A stretch of 6,946 nucleotides of DNA from an uncultured Faecalibacterium sp. (GCA_934525735.1 CAKSZM010000081.1:1-6946), one strand, 5' to 3'; shown: positions 1-6,018, numbered from the stretch's first letter. Notes: generated from the letters alone by a model not told the origin. Program-made: numbers and translations.

Positions 1-1239
1 GCTGCCAAGCTTGAAGTCCATGGTCAGCTCCTCGCCCAGCACGCCCACGGCCTGCCCCTTTTCCACCGTCTGCCCGGAAGAGACAGAAAGCGCCTGCAGC
101 CCGTACAGGTAGCTGCGCATGCCGCAGCCGTGGTCGATGACCACCGTATTTCCGGTGAGCGCCAGCTCTTTCGCCAGCACCACCACACCGGAAGCCGGGG
201 CGCGGCAAGGCTCGCCGGGGATGGTCTCCAGCAAAGCCGAGTTGGAGCGGCTGCCCTGCTGGCCGCCCGTCACCTTCACCTGCCCGAAGTCCACCAGTGT
301 GGTGTAGCTTTCGGCCGGGCAGACAAAGCCGCCGGCCCACAGCTTTTCCCGCGCGGGCTGCTCGTACAAGGGCCAGACTGCATTGCGGAATTCCGTATTG
401 GCGGCGTCCGATGCAGCCGGTTCCGGGTCAGTCTCCACCGTACCGAAGTCTTTCGGCAGCACGATGATACTGCGGGAGATGACCTCGCCGCTGACGGTGA
501 TGTTCACCTCATGCCCGCCGGAGGAAGCGTTGTAGGCCGCCGGGATATAGGCGCGCCAGCCGTCGGCGGCGCGCACGCATTGCACACTGCCGAGGTCGGT
601 CTCCACGGCAGGGGCCGTATCGCCGGTCATGCCGGAGATGCGCAGGCCGACCGTGCCGCCCTGCTCCACCCGCTCGGCCGAAAGCTCCACGTTTGCGCTG
701 GCCTGCAGGGTGAACCGGAAGGAATAGCGGTACCATCCGGTGGGCTTTGCAGGGCGTTCCAGCCCAAGATTTTTGCGCACCGCGCCGTTGCTGCCGCCTT
801 CAAACTGCAGCACAGTGCCGCCCTTCGGCACCCGCCAGACGGTCAGTTCTGCTTTGTATGCGCCGTTGGCCGGGAACAGAAAGTCCGCATATTCGCTCGC
901 TGTCCCGGTGAACACCGTCTCGCCGGAATCCGTCCGGACGGTCAAAACGGAATAGGACGCCCAGTCCGGCAGGGTAAGCGCCGGGTGCGCGTCGTACAGG
1001 GTGCCAAGCTTCTGCACGGTCAGGGTAGCGGGAGCGTTGAACACCTTATCCAGCTTGCCACCGATCAGCGGCACCTGCCAGCACAGACCGTTGACCTCCA
1101 GTTCTTCCGCACCGAACTGCGCTGCACTGTCCGGGCAGCTGCCCTCGGTGGTAAAGGCGTAACTCACGCCCATCACAGCGCCCAGAAGCAAAACGACACC
1201 CAGCACTACACCCACGAGCCAGAGCAAAAAACGCTTCAT
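1..1239 (-). CDS. Membrane-anchored M23/LytM-like protein, probably catalytically dead; 3' end beyond window
   Basis: The frame is open from an ATG at 1239 to the left edge (413 codons, no stop), so the C-terminus is missing. AAGGAG at 1245-1250, five bases upstream, supports the start. Residues 4-27 form one N-terminal membrane segment after Met-Lys-Arg, so the rest should lie outside the membrane. Residues about 175-262 look like a beta-rich Ig-like domain (VELSAERVEQGGTVGLRISG, later VNITVSGEVISRSIIV). From about 317 the pattern is LytM/M23: DFGQ, then P-x-SGVVVLAKELALTGNTVVIDHG, then SSGQTVEKGQAVGVLG. Zinc-site motifs of active M23 peptidases are not seen: the H-x3-D segment reads RSNSALLE, the Y-x-H region reads SYLYGL, and HLHFE is replaced by TMDFK with the preceding TG loop shortened. 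M23 enzymes cut peptidoglycan cross-links; this one may instead be a scaffold or activator, as degenerate LytM proteins such as EnvC are. Family call fairly sure; role unknown. Confidence 0.8.
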   Translation of the reverse strand, partial: MKRFLLWLVGVVLGVVLLLGAVMGVSYAFTTEGSCPDSAAQFGAEELEVNGLCWQVPLIGGKLDKVFNAPATLTVQKLGTLYDAHPALTLPDWASYSVLTVRTDSGETVFTGTASEYADFLFPANGAYKAELTVWRVPKGGTVLQFEGGSNGAVRKNLGLERPAKPTGWYRYSFRFTLQASANVELSAERVEQGGTVGLRISGMTGDTAPAVETDLGSVQCVRAADGWRAYIPAAYNASSGGHEVNITVSGEVISRSIIVLPKDFGTVETDPEPAASDAANTEFRNAVWPLYEQPAREKLWAGGFVCPAESYTTLVDFGQVKVTGGQQGSRSNSALLETIPGEPCRAPASGVVVLAKELALTGNTVVIDHGCGMRSYLYGLQALSVSSGQTVEKGQAVGVLGEELTMDFKLGS

Positions 1240-1257
1240 GATCTTCTCCTTATGTAC

Positions 1258-1303
1258 AAAAAGGGCGCACCGGAACAGTCTTTTGCAGACAGCCGGTGCG
1301 CCC
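1258..1303 (-). terminator. Intrinsic terminator after the 67-aa membrane protein gene
   Basis: Perfect 11-bp inverted repeat GGGCGCACCGG (1263-1273) and CCGGTGCGCCC (1293-1303). Read on the minus strand it is followed directly by five Ts (1262-1258). An inner GTCT/AGAC pairing can extend the hairpin. It begins 20 bp past the stop of the small gene and ends 18 bp before the start codon of the next gene. Confidence 0.88.
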
Positions 1304-1323
1304 GAAAGCTCATTGTGGAAAAA

Positions 1324-1527
1324 TTATTCTGCGGCGTCCTCGGCAGGGGCAGCTTCCTCAGCGGGGGCAGCAGGCTCGACGGTCTCGGCATCGTCCTCGC
1401 CGAACAGCAGGCGCTCGTACTCGTCCAGCTCCTTCTCGCGGCGGTGCAGATAAACAGCAACAGCAGCCAGTGCGCCGGCAACAGCAGCCAGAACGGTGAT
1501 CACAGCGATCAGACAGGATTTCTTCAT
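1324..1527 (-). CDS. Small single-pass membrane protein with acidic Ala/Glu/Pro tail (67 aa), unknown function
   Basis: The 67-residue product starts Met-Lys-Lys and has one hydrophobic segment at about residues 5-27 rich in Ala, Val and Leu. A basic juxtamembrane patch follows (HRREKELDEYE), then a low-complexity acidic tail rich in Glu, Ala, Pro and Asp from about residue 43. There is no lipobox-like cysteine and no catalytic motif. AGGAG at 1539-1543 lies 11 bases upstream, slightly far but acceptable. The gene has its own promoter (1595-1623) and its own terminator (1258-1303), so it looks like a real monocistronic unit rather than a chance frame. The basic patch next to the membrane and the soluble acidic tail would suit a small membrane adaptor, but no family is recognised and topology is uncertain. 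Confidence 0.72.
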   Translation of the reverse strand: MKKSCLIAVITVLAAVAGALAAVAVYLHRREKELDEYERLLFGEDDAETVEPAAPAEEAAPAEDAAE

Positions 1528-1594
1528 AGTTCAATACACTCCTTTTTTCGGTCGAAACAATGTTTCAGCTTATTTTCAGTGCTTGTTGGCTCTT

Positions 1595-1623
1595 ATTATA
1601 CCCGTTCCTGCCAAAAATTACAA
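1595..1623 (-). promoter_or_regulatory. Vegetative-type promoter for the 67-aa membrane protein gene
   Basis: Minus strand: -35 TTGTAA (1618-1623), 17-bp spacer, perfect -10 TATAAT (1595-1600). It starts 17 bp after the mutY stop codon, so the small gene need not depend on mutY transcription. Downstream, in the expected leader, lies the short palindrome GAAACAATGTTTC (1554-1566), of unknown meaning. Confidence 0.72.
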
Positions 1624-1640
1624 CTGAAAAGCCTAAAAAT

Positions 1641-2684
1641 TCATAACATCCGCTTTTTGTATGCCTTGAATGCGCCGGGCAGGGTGTATTCGTTCTGCAG
1701 CGCTTCCCGGCCGGCCCACACGCAGCCCGCCGGGGCGCTCTGCTGCGGCACAGCCAGCCGGATGCCGTTCATGTGCCATTCGATATGGCTGAAGATGTGC
1801 TTTGCGGCGGGCAGGGCTTCCGGCGCAGCCGTGCCGGTGTCCAGCCCCATTGCGCGCAGGCGGGACAGAATTTCCTCTGCCGGGAGCGCCTCGCCCTCCC
1901 ACAGCACCGGCTGCCACAGCCCGGCAAGCAGGCCTTTTTCCGGCCGCTGCTGCAGCAGAAAGCCCTCCGGGCTTTCCGCCAGCACCACCGTCACCGGCTC
2001 CAGCCTGCGGGGCTTCGGGGCCGCCTTGCGGGGCAGCTCCAGTGCGGTGCCCGCTGCCCGCGCTTTGCACAGCCCGGCAAGGGGGCATTTCTCACACAGA
2101 GGTGCGCCGTTGGGCACGCATACCAGCGCGCCCAGCTCCATCAGCGCCTGATTGTAATCGCCAGGCGCGGCGGGCGGCTGGTGCTCCATGACCCGGACGG
2201 TGAACGCCTTTTTCACGGCGGGGTCGGTGGTCACGGAAGGGTCGTTGTACAGCCGGGAGAACACCCGCAGCACGTTGCCGTCCACCGCCGGCACCGGGAT
2301 GCCGAAGCTGATGGACGCGATGGCGCCGGCGGTGTAGTCCCCGATGCCGGGCAGCGCCCGCAGGGCGTCGTAGTCGGCGGGCAGCTGCCCGCCGTACTGT
2401 TCGCAGACGATTTTTGCAGCCTTCTGCAGGTTGCGCACCCGGCTGTAGTAGCCAAGGCCCTCCCACAGTTTATGCAGCTTTTCCTCCTCACAGACGGCAA
2501 GTGCCGGGATATCCGGCAGAGCGGCGAGGAAGCGCTCGTAATACGGCAATGCCGCCGAGACGCGGGTCTGCTGCAGCATGATCTCGCTGAGCCAGACATG
2601 GTAAGGGCTGGGGTCGGTGCGGAAGGGCAGCACCCGCTGATTGGCGTAGAACCAGTTCAGCAGCGCCGGAGAAATGTTTTCCAC
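1641..2684 (-). CDS. mutY: A/G-specific adenine DNA glycosylase MutY
   Basis: Removes adenine mispaired with 8-oxoguanine in base-excision repair, preventing G:C to T:A changes. The 347-residue length is normal. Catalytic motif WLSEIMLQQTRV puts the conserved Glu at residue 34. GLGYYSR is at 76-82. The helix-hairpin-helix LPGIGDYTAGAI is at 111-122, with the catalytic Asp of VDGNV at 135. The 4Fe-4S cysteines are C189, C197, C200 and C206, spaced x7-x2-x5, one residue longer in the first gap than in E. coli. The C-terminal NUDIX-like domain (about 228-345) contains the FSH motif (298-300) that reads 8-oxoG in MutY. The start is GTG at 2684 with AAGGAG ten bases upstream; no ATG fits. It lies downstream of asnS but is cut off by the asnS terminator and a 260-bp repeat element. 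No obvious terminator follows it. Confidence 0.97.
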   Translation of the reverse strand: MENISPALLNWFYANQRVLPFRTDPSPYHVWLSEIMLQQTRVSAALPYYERFLAALPDIPALAVCEEEKLHKLWEGLGYYSRVRNLQKAAKIVCEQYGGQLPADYDALRALPGIGDYTAGAIASISFGIPVPAVDGNVLRVFSRLYNDPSVTTDPAVKKAFTVRVMEHQPPAAPGDYNQALMELGALVCVPNGAPLCEKCPLAGLCKARAAGTALELPRKAAPKPRRLEPVTVVLAESPEGFLLQQRPEKGLLAGLWQPVLWEGEALPAEEILSRLRAMGLDTGTAAPEALPAAKHIFSHIEWHMNGIRLAVPQQSAPAGCVWAGREALQNEYTLPGAFKAYKKRML

Positions 2685-2694
2685 TTGTTTTGTG

Positions 2695-2700
2695 CTCCTT
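2695..2700 (-). promoter_or_regulatory. Ribosome binding site deciding the GTG start of mutY
   Basis: AAGGAG on the minus strand, ten bases before GTG at 2684-2682. The protein aligns with MutY right from this position (ALLNWFYANQRVLPFR), which supports the non-ATG start. Confidence 0.75.
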
Positions 2701-2767
2701 GTTGAAAAGTCGGGATTTTTGTAATCTAAAATACTGTGCGCCGCAGGAAAGCGGCCTCGCCCTCTCA

Positions 2768-2782
2768 GTCACCTTCGGTGAC
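2768..2782. repeat. Triloop palindrome GTCACC-TTC-GGTGAC inside the element
   Basis: Six-base perfect arms around TTC, overlapping the inner end of the left terminal repeat. The same arms recur at 2923-2937 and 2954-2968 with different centres, so the stem is conserved while the loop varies. Confidence 0.85.
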
Positions 2783-2783
2783 A

Positions 2784-2802
2784 GCTCTCCCAAAGGGAGA
2801 GC
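2784..2802. repeat. Triloop palindrome GCTCTCCC-AAA-GGGAGAGC
   Basis: Eight-base perfect inverted arms around AAA, immediately beside the first GTCACC hairpin. No T-tract follows on either strand, so it is not a convincing terminator. Confidence 0.85.
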
Positions 2803-2903
2803 CTCTGGCGAAACCGGAAACTTTGCAATTCACCCGGTAACTTTGCCGCCATGCCAAGGGCTCCCACTTTGAGGAAAGACTTCCCCCGGTCGGGACAGAT
2901 TTT

Positions 2904-2916
2904 CCCCGCGCCGGGG
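2904..2916. repeat. GC-rich triloop palindrome CCCCG-CGC-CGGGG
   Basis: Five-base perfect arms around CGC near the middle of the element. A tighter CCCG-GT-CGGG palindrome lies just before it at 2885-2894. Confidence 0.65.
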
Positions 2917-2920
2917 AGAA

Positions 2921-2971
2921 ATGTCACCGCAGGTGACAAAGAGAGGAGCAGATGTCACCGTAGGTGACAAA
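2921..2971. repeat. Two direct copies of a 20-base unit carrying GTCACC-NNN-GGTGAC
   Basis: Positions 2921-2940 and 2952-2971 are identical in 19 of 20 bases, differing only in the centre (GCA versus GTA), and are offset by 31 bp. Each contains a perfect six-base-arm palindrome (2923-2937, 2954-2968). The single difference falls in the loop, where it does not affect pairing. Confidence 0.85.
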
Positions 2972-2985
2972 AGGGGGAATCTGGA

Positions 2986-2998
2986 TTTGCGAAGCAAA
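2986..2998. repeat. Triloop palindrome TTTGC-GAA-GCAAA next to the right terminal repeat
   Basis: Five-base perfect arms around GAA, directly abutting the right 16-bp terminal repeat, much as the first GTCACC palindrome abuts the left one. Confidence 0.65.
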
Positions 2999-3024
2999 GA
3001 CTGAGAGGGCGAGGACGTTCAACC

Positions 3025-3056
3025 AAAAACGGGCCGCTGCGGAATGCAGCAGCCCG
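3025..3056 (-). terminator. Intrinsic terminator after asnS
   Basis: On the minus strand CGGGC-T-GCTGC and GCAGC-G-GCCCG pair as an 11-bp stem (one U-G pair) around a five-base loop, followed by TTTTT (3029-3025). It lies 19 bp past the asnS stop codon. It should isolate asnS from mutY. Confidence 0.9.
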
Positions 3057-3075
3057 GTAAAAGTATGCGCGCTTC

Positions 3076-4464
3076 TCAGAAGCCGTAAGCGGTGCGGGGG
3101 AAGGGCAGCACATCGCGGATGTTCTGGATGCCCGTGAGGTACATGATCATGCGCTCGAAGCCCAGACCGTAACCGGCGTGCTCCACGCCGCCGAACTTGC
3201 GCAGGTTGAGGTACCAGTCGTAGTTGGTCTTGTCCATGCCCAGTTCGTCCATGCGGGCCACCAGCTTGTCGTAGTTTTCTTCACGCTGACTGCCGCCGAT
3301 CAGCTCGCCGATGCCGGGCACCAGCATATCCGCTGCGGCCACGGTCTTGCCGTCCGGGTTCTGCTTCATGTAGAAGCTCTTGATCTCCTTCGGGTAGTCG
3401 GTGACAAACACAGGCTTCTTGAATACGACCTCGGTCAGGTAGCGCTCGTGCTCGGTCTGGATGTCCACGCCCCACTCCACGGGATACTGGAACTTCTTGT
3501 TGTTCTTCTTGAGGATCTCGATGGCGTCGGTGTAGCTGATGCGGCCGAACTCGCTGTTTGCCACCAGCTCCAGACGCTCGATCAGACCCTTGTCGATGAA
3601 CTGGTTGAAGAAGGCCATCTCATCGGGGCAGTTGTCCAGCACGTAGCGGATGACGTACTTGGTCATAGCCTCTGCGGTGTCCATATAGCCGTTCAGGTCG
3701 CAGAAGGCCATCTCCGGCTCGATCATCCAGAACTCGGCTGCGTGGCGGGTGGTGAAGCTCTTCTCGGCGCGGAAGGTGGGGCCGAAGGTGTACACCTTGC
3801 CGAAGGCCATGGCCATGGCTTCGGCTTCCAGCTGGCCGGAAACGGTCAGGTTGACCGGCTTCTCGAAGAAGTCCTTGGTATAATCCACGGTGCCGTCCTC
3901 GTTCTTGGGCACATTCTCCAGGTCGAGGGTGGTCACGCGGAACATCTCGCCTGCACCCTCGCAGTCGGAAGAGGTCAACAGCGGGGAGTGAGAGTAGACG
4001 AAACCGTTCTCCTGGAAGAACTTGTGGATGGCGTAGGCTGCGGTGCTGCGCACGCGGAAAGCTGCGTTGAAGGTGTTGGTGCGGGGGCGCAGGGTGGGCA
4101 TGGTGCGCAGATACTCCATGCTCATTTTCTTTTTCTGCAGGGGATACTCGTCGGCGGGGCAGTCGCCCAGAATTTCCACGCTGTCGGCGTTCAGCTCAAA
4201 GGGCTGCTTTGCCTGCGGGGTGAGCACCAGCTTGCCCTTGATGCGCAGGCTGCTGTACAGACCGGTGTGGATGACTTCGTCGTAGTTGGCCAGCTTGCCG
4301 GCTTCCAGCACGACCTGCAGGGTCTTGAAGCTGCCGCCGTCCGACAGGGCGATGAATCCGATGTTCTTGGAGTCGCGGATGTTCTTGGCCCAGCCGCAGA
4401 CGGTGATCTCGGTGCCGTCGGCGGGGGTGTTTTTGAACAGCGAAACGATCTCGGTGCGTTCCAT
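3076..4464 (-). CDS. asnS: Asparaginyl-tRNA synthetase
   Basis: Cytoplasmic class IIb synthetase that activates Asn with ATP and loads tRNA-Asn. The 462-residue length is typical. An N-terminal OB-fold anticodon-binding domain occupies about 19-100. Motif 1 lies around 125-160. Motif 2 includes [11 protein letters not shown] with the ATP-binding Arg at 232. Motif 3 is GYGLGFERM (431-439) with Arg438. [13 protein letters not shown] (384-396) fits AsnRS rather than AspRS. I chose ATG at 4464 because GGAGG lies ten bases upstream and [10 protein letters not shown] begins the family alignment. The frame stays open upstream to 4587, but that part encodes the T-box antiterminator and terminator, not protein. 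Expression is controlled by the T-box leader (Asn specifier) and the promoter at 4790-4818. A strong terminator follows. Confidence 0.98.
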   Translation of the reverse strand: MERTEIVSLFKNTPADGTEITVCGWAKNIRDSKNIGFIALSDGGSFKTLQVVLEAGKLANYDEVIHTGLYSSLRIKGKLVLTPQAKQPFELNADSVEILGDCPADEYPLQKKKMSMEYLRTMPTLRPRTNTFNAAFRVRSTAAYAIHKFFQENGFVYSHSPLLTSSDCEGAGEMFRVTTLDLENVPKNEDGTVDYTKDFFEKPVNLTVSGQLEAEAMAMAFGKVYTFGPTFRAEKSFTTRHAAEFWMIEPEMAFCDLNGYMDTAEAMTKYVIRYVLDNCPDEMAFFNQFIDKGLIERLELVANSEFGRISYTDAIEILKKNNKKFQYPVEWGVDIQTEHERYLTEVVFKKPVFVTDYPKEIKSFYMKQNPDGKTVAAADMLVPGIGELIGGSQREENYDKLVARMDELGMDKTNYDWYLNLRKFGGVEHAGYGLGFERMIMYLTGIQNIRDVLPFPRTAYGF

Positions 4465-4474
4465 AGTTTGTTTT

Positions 4475-4479
4475 CCTCC
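4475..4479 (-). promoter_or_regulatory. Ribosome binding site deciding the asnS start
   Basis: GGAGG on the minus strand, ten bases before ATG 4464. It lies just beyond the U-tract of the leader terminator, so the start site is transcribed only when antitermination succeeds. Confidence 0.85.
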
Positions 4480-4490
4480 GATATAAAATG

Positions 4491-4537
4491 AAAAAGACAG
4501 CTTTTCTCCCTGAAAGTTCAGGGCGAACAAGCTGTCT
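4491..4537 (-). terminator. Regulated terminator of the asnS T-box
   Basis: On the minus strand AGACAGCTT (4537-4529) pairs with AAGCTGTCT (4503-4495). Inside, CCCTGAA (4523-4517) pairs with TTCAGGG (4514-4508). A five-T run (4495-4491) follows. The T-box core lies just upstream, as required for a switch between antiterminator and terminator. Confidence 0.92.
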
Positions 4538-4770
4538 TGTAATGTCCGCGGTGCCACCTGAATTACCGGAACTGTCCGGTCGCTCACGCGCTCAGTTTTC
4601 TTGCGATAAAAAGCGCTGTCCCGTTAACGCAGGACCTGCGGCGCACCTACTGGCGGCAAAGGCCGTGTTCAGTTTGCTGCTCCCGGGTGTTCGTTCGCGC
4701 AGCGCACAGGCGCGGCTCCCAGCTGTGCCGCGCTCTCTGGGCTGTACCGCCCTGCGTTACTTTTCCCGAT
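4491..4770 (-). promoter_or_regulatory. T-box riboswitch (tRNA-Asn sensing) leader of asnS
   Basis: The leader binds tRNA-Asn and allows read-through only when the tRNA is uncharged. The T-box core AGGTGGCACCGCGG is at 4559-4546. Stem I is closed by CGGG (4768-4765) with CCCG (4687-4684). The AGTA internal-loop motif is at 4761-4758, with a CAGAGAG segment near the distal end. The specifier codon is read as AAC at 4691-4689, followed by the usual A and then the closing stem. The UGGC bulge would pair with GCCA, matching the G discriminator expected of tRNA-Asn. Specifier, discriminator and downstream gene all agree on Asn. A second AAC at 4695-4693 is a less well placed alternative. Stems II and III were not resolved by eye. 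Confidence 0.95.
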
Positions 4771-4789
4771 CATTGCATTTGACCTTTAA

Positions 4790-4818
4790 AAAATAGCACT
4801 TTGGCGGCATTTTGTCAA
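4790..4818 (-). promoter_or_regulatory. asnS promoter, with -35 box overlapping the spoIIP stop codon
   Basis: Minus strand: perfect -35 TTGACA (4818-4813), 17-bp spacer, -10 TATTTT (4795-4790) preceded by TGC, an extended -10. The TGA inside TTGACA is the spoIIP stop codon (4817-4815). Expected transcription start is near 4783, shortly before T-box stem I. Confidence 0.85.
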
Positions 4819-5948
4819 GCACCGCCCAGCAGCGCCGCCGCAAGCCCCTTTGCGGCCAGCTGCCCGGCATAGAGCGCCTCGTTGAGGTTGTTGCCGTGGC
4901 CGCCGATCTCGATGAGCAGGCTGCCGGCGGTCAGATCCTGATTGTAGAACCGGTAGCTGAACAGCACCGGGCGGGTGAAGCCGGGGTACATGCCCTCCAT
5001 GGCCCGCTCCCACGCGGCGGCAAAGCGCAGGTTCTGCCGCCAGCCCGGCAGCTGGACAGTGGTGCCGTTGTCACACCCGCAGATGATCATCACCTGCGCG
5101 GCCTGCCGCCCCTCCACCGTGCACACCGGCGCATACCGGGAGCCGCCTTCGGTCTCGATGGCGTCGCGGTGGACGTCCAGCACCACCTTGATGCTGGGGT
5201 ACTGCGCCAGATACTGCTGCACCACGGCCCGGCTGTTGGCATAGCTGCCGGTGTAGCTGGGGTAATCGTTCAGCGTTTCATCGTGCAGGGTGTTGATGCC
5301 CGCCGCGTTGAGGGTATCGGCCACCACCCGGCCCACTGCGCACATGTTGATGCTGCGGTCGGTGCTGCGTGCGCCGTCGCCAGGGGCAAACCACAGCCCG
5401 GCGGACAGGCGGTAATCCTCGGTGGCGTGGGTGTGCATCACCAGCACCTGCGGGTCGGGGCTGTCCTTTTCAATAGCAAAGGGCAGCGGGTTTTCAATCT
5501 CATCGGCAATGTCCGCCGCCGACTGCCGGGTGTTGTTCTTGATGCTGCCCGACCCGCAGGGGATGTACTTTTCGCCGCTGCCCTGCGGATACTGCTTTTC
5601 GATCACGGCTCCGGCATCCGCCGGGCGGGCGTCCTCGCCCAGAAGCGGCACGAGATAGTCCTCGATGCTGCCGGCCGGCACCTGCACTGCTTCCGGCGCG
5701 GCAGAGGACGCCGGTTCCTCCGGCAGGGCAGCCTGTTCCGGTACGGATGCGGCCTGCTGTTGCTGCGCCGTCTGCTGTCCCATCTGAATGACCGTCTGCA
5801 CGGCAGGCAGCGGTGCCGTGATGAACGCCGCCAGCACCAGCACAGCGCTGCGGGCGAAAATACACAGCGCCGCGAACAGGGCGGCGGCTTCCAGAAAGGG
5901 GACAAGATGCCCCGGTTCCCGCACCGGCAGCGGGGTTTTGCTGCGCAT
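4815..5948 (-). CDS. spoIIP: Stage II sporulation protein P (peptidoglycan amidase/endopeptidase)
   Basis: SpoIIP works with SpoIID and SpoIIM at the mother-cell membrane to hydrolyse septal peptidoglycan during forespore engulfment. The 377 residues begin with a basic N-terminus and a membrane segment at about 20-45, then a low-complexity Gln/Ala/Glu/Pro linker (about 56-90). The catalytic domain (about 110-377) shows VLVMHTHATEDY (H172, H174, E177), LHDETLNDY (H222, D223), VLDVHRDAI (D258, H260), and EIGGHGNNLNEAL (E347, H351), the usual metal and catalytic positions of the family. AAAGGAGG at 5964-5957 lies eight bases before the ATG. It follows gpr by 70 bp, as in Bacillus, with a promoter-like sequence in the gap. 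Its stop codon lies inside the asnS promoter and no terminator separates them. Confidence 0.97.
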   Translation of the reverse strand: MRSKTPLPVREPGHLVPFLEAAALFAALCIFARSAVLVLAAFITAPLPAVQTVIQMGQQTAQQQQAASVPEQAALPEEPASSAAPEAVQVPAGSIEDYLVPLLGEDARPADAGAVIEKQYPQGSGEKYIPCGSGSIKNNTRQSAADIADEIENPLPFAIEKDSPDPQVLVMHTHATEDYRLSAGLWFAPGDGARSTDRSINMCAVGRVVADTLNAAGINTLHDETLNDYPSYTGSYANSRAVVQQYLAQYPSIKVVLDVHRDAIETEGGSRYAPVCTVEGRQAAQVMIICGCDNGTTVQLPGWRQNLRFAAAWERAMEGMYPGFTRPVLFSYRFYNQDLTAGSLLIEIGGHGNNLNEALYAGQLAAKGLAAALLGGA

Positions 5949-5980
5949 GGCTCCGGCCTCCTTTCGTGTGTTCCGTTCTT

Positions 5981-6009
5981 ATTATATTTATGCCGCAGCG
6001 AGCTGTTCA
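5981..6009 (-). promoter_or_regulatory. Promoter-like sequence upstream of spoIIP
   Basis: Minus strand: -35 TGAACA (6009-6004), 17-bp spacer, perfect -10 TATAAT (5986-5981), 32 bp before the spoIIP start. It reads as a vegetative sigma-A type signal, whereas Bacillus spoIIP uses mother-cell sigma-E. A CATA tetramer typical of sigma-E/K -10 boxes lies in the same AT-rich patch (5992-5989), so sigma assignment is open. Confidence 0.55.
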
Positions 6010-6017
6010 GAACAGCT
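6001..6017. repeat. 17-bp palindrome AGCTGTTC-A-GAACAGCT between gpr and spoIIP
   Basis: Perfect eight-base arms around one central base. It starts one base after the gpr stop codon on the minus strand and covers the -35 box of the spoIIP promoter-like sequence. No T-tract follows, so it fits an operator better than a terminator, but a small RNA hairpin is also possible. Confidence 0.7.
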
Positions 6018-6018
6018 T

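Larger units (their letters stand above)
2755..3014. mobile_element. 260-bp MITE-like intergenic element with 16-bp terminal inverted repeats
   Basis: The ends are perfect inverted repeats: CCTCGCCCTCTCAGTC (2755-2770) and GACTGAGAGGGCGAGG (2999-3014). No protein-coding frame is credible inside. The interior holds several short perfect palindromes, most with a three-base centre, and two near-identical 20-base direct repeats. The terminal and GTCACC-NNN-GGTGAC sequences resemble intergenic repeats I recall as common in Faecalibacterium-type genomes; this is recollection, not a search result. A target duplication is not evident at the edges. It sits between the asnS terminator and the mutY ribosome binding site, harming neither gene. 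It could be a non-autonomous transposon relic or a REP-like structural repeat. Confidence 0.72.

Noticed and set aside
1554..1566. GAAACAATGTTTC as an operator or LexA-type site
   Set aside because: Arms are only five bases with a three-base centre, it does not match the Firmicute SOS box, and it lies downstream of the promoter. Too weak to call.
130..2151. 673-codon open frame on the plus strand
   Set aside because: It runs antisense across three well-supported minus-strand features (M23-like gene, small membrane gene, mutY), with Arg/Gly/Ala/His-rich composition typical of shadow frames in GC-rich DNA, and it crosses two terminators and promoters.
2741..3014. CRISPR array suggested by the repeated GTCACC palindromes
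   Set aside because: Repeats are only about 20 bp, just two lie in direct tandem with an 11-bp gap, and there are no regular spacers or cas genes. The terminal inverted repeats fit a MITE-like element better.
3178..4491. 437-codon open frame on the plus strand
   Set aside because: It is exactly antisense to asnS, with a Val/Leu/His/Gly-rich translation typical of a reversed synthetase gene.
4465..4587. N-terminal 41-residue extension of asnS
   Set aside because: This DNA is the T-box core, terminator hairpin and U-tract. The ribosome binding site at 4475-4479 and the family alignment both support ATG 4464.
6001..6017. Palindrome as the gpr terminator
   Set aside because: The stem is short with a single central base, and no T-tract follows on the minus strand (next bases CGCTGCGG).
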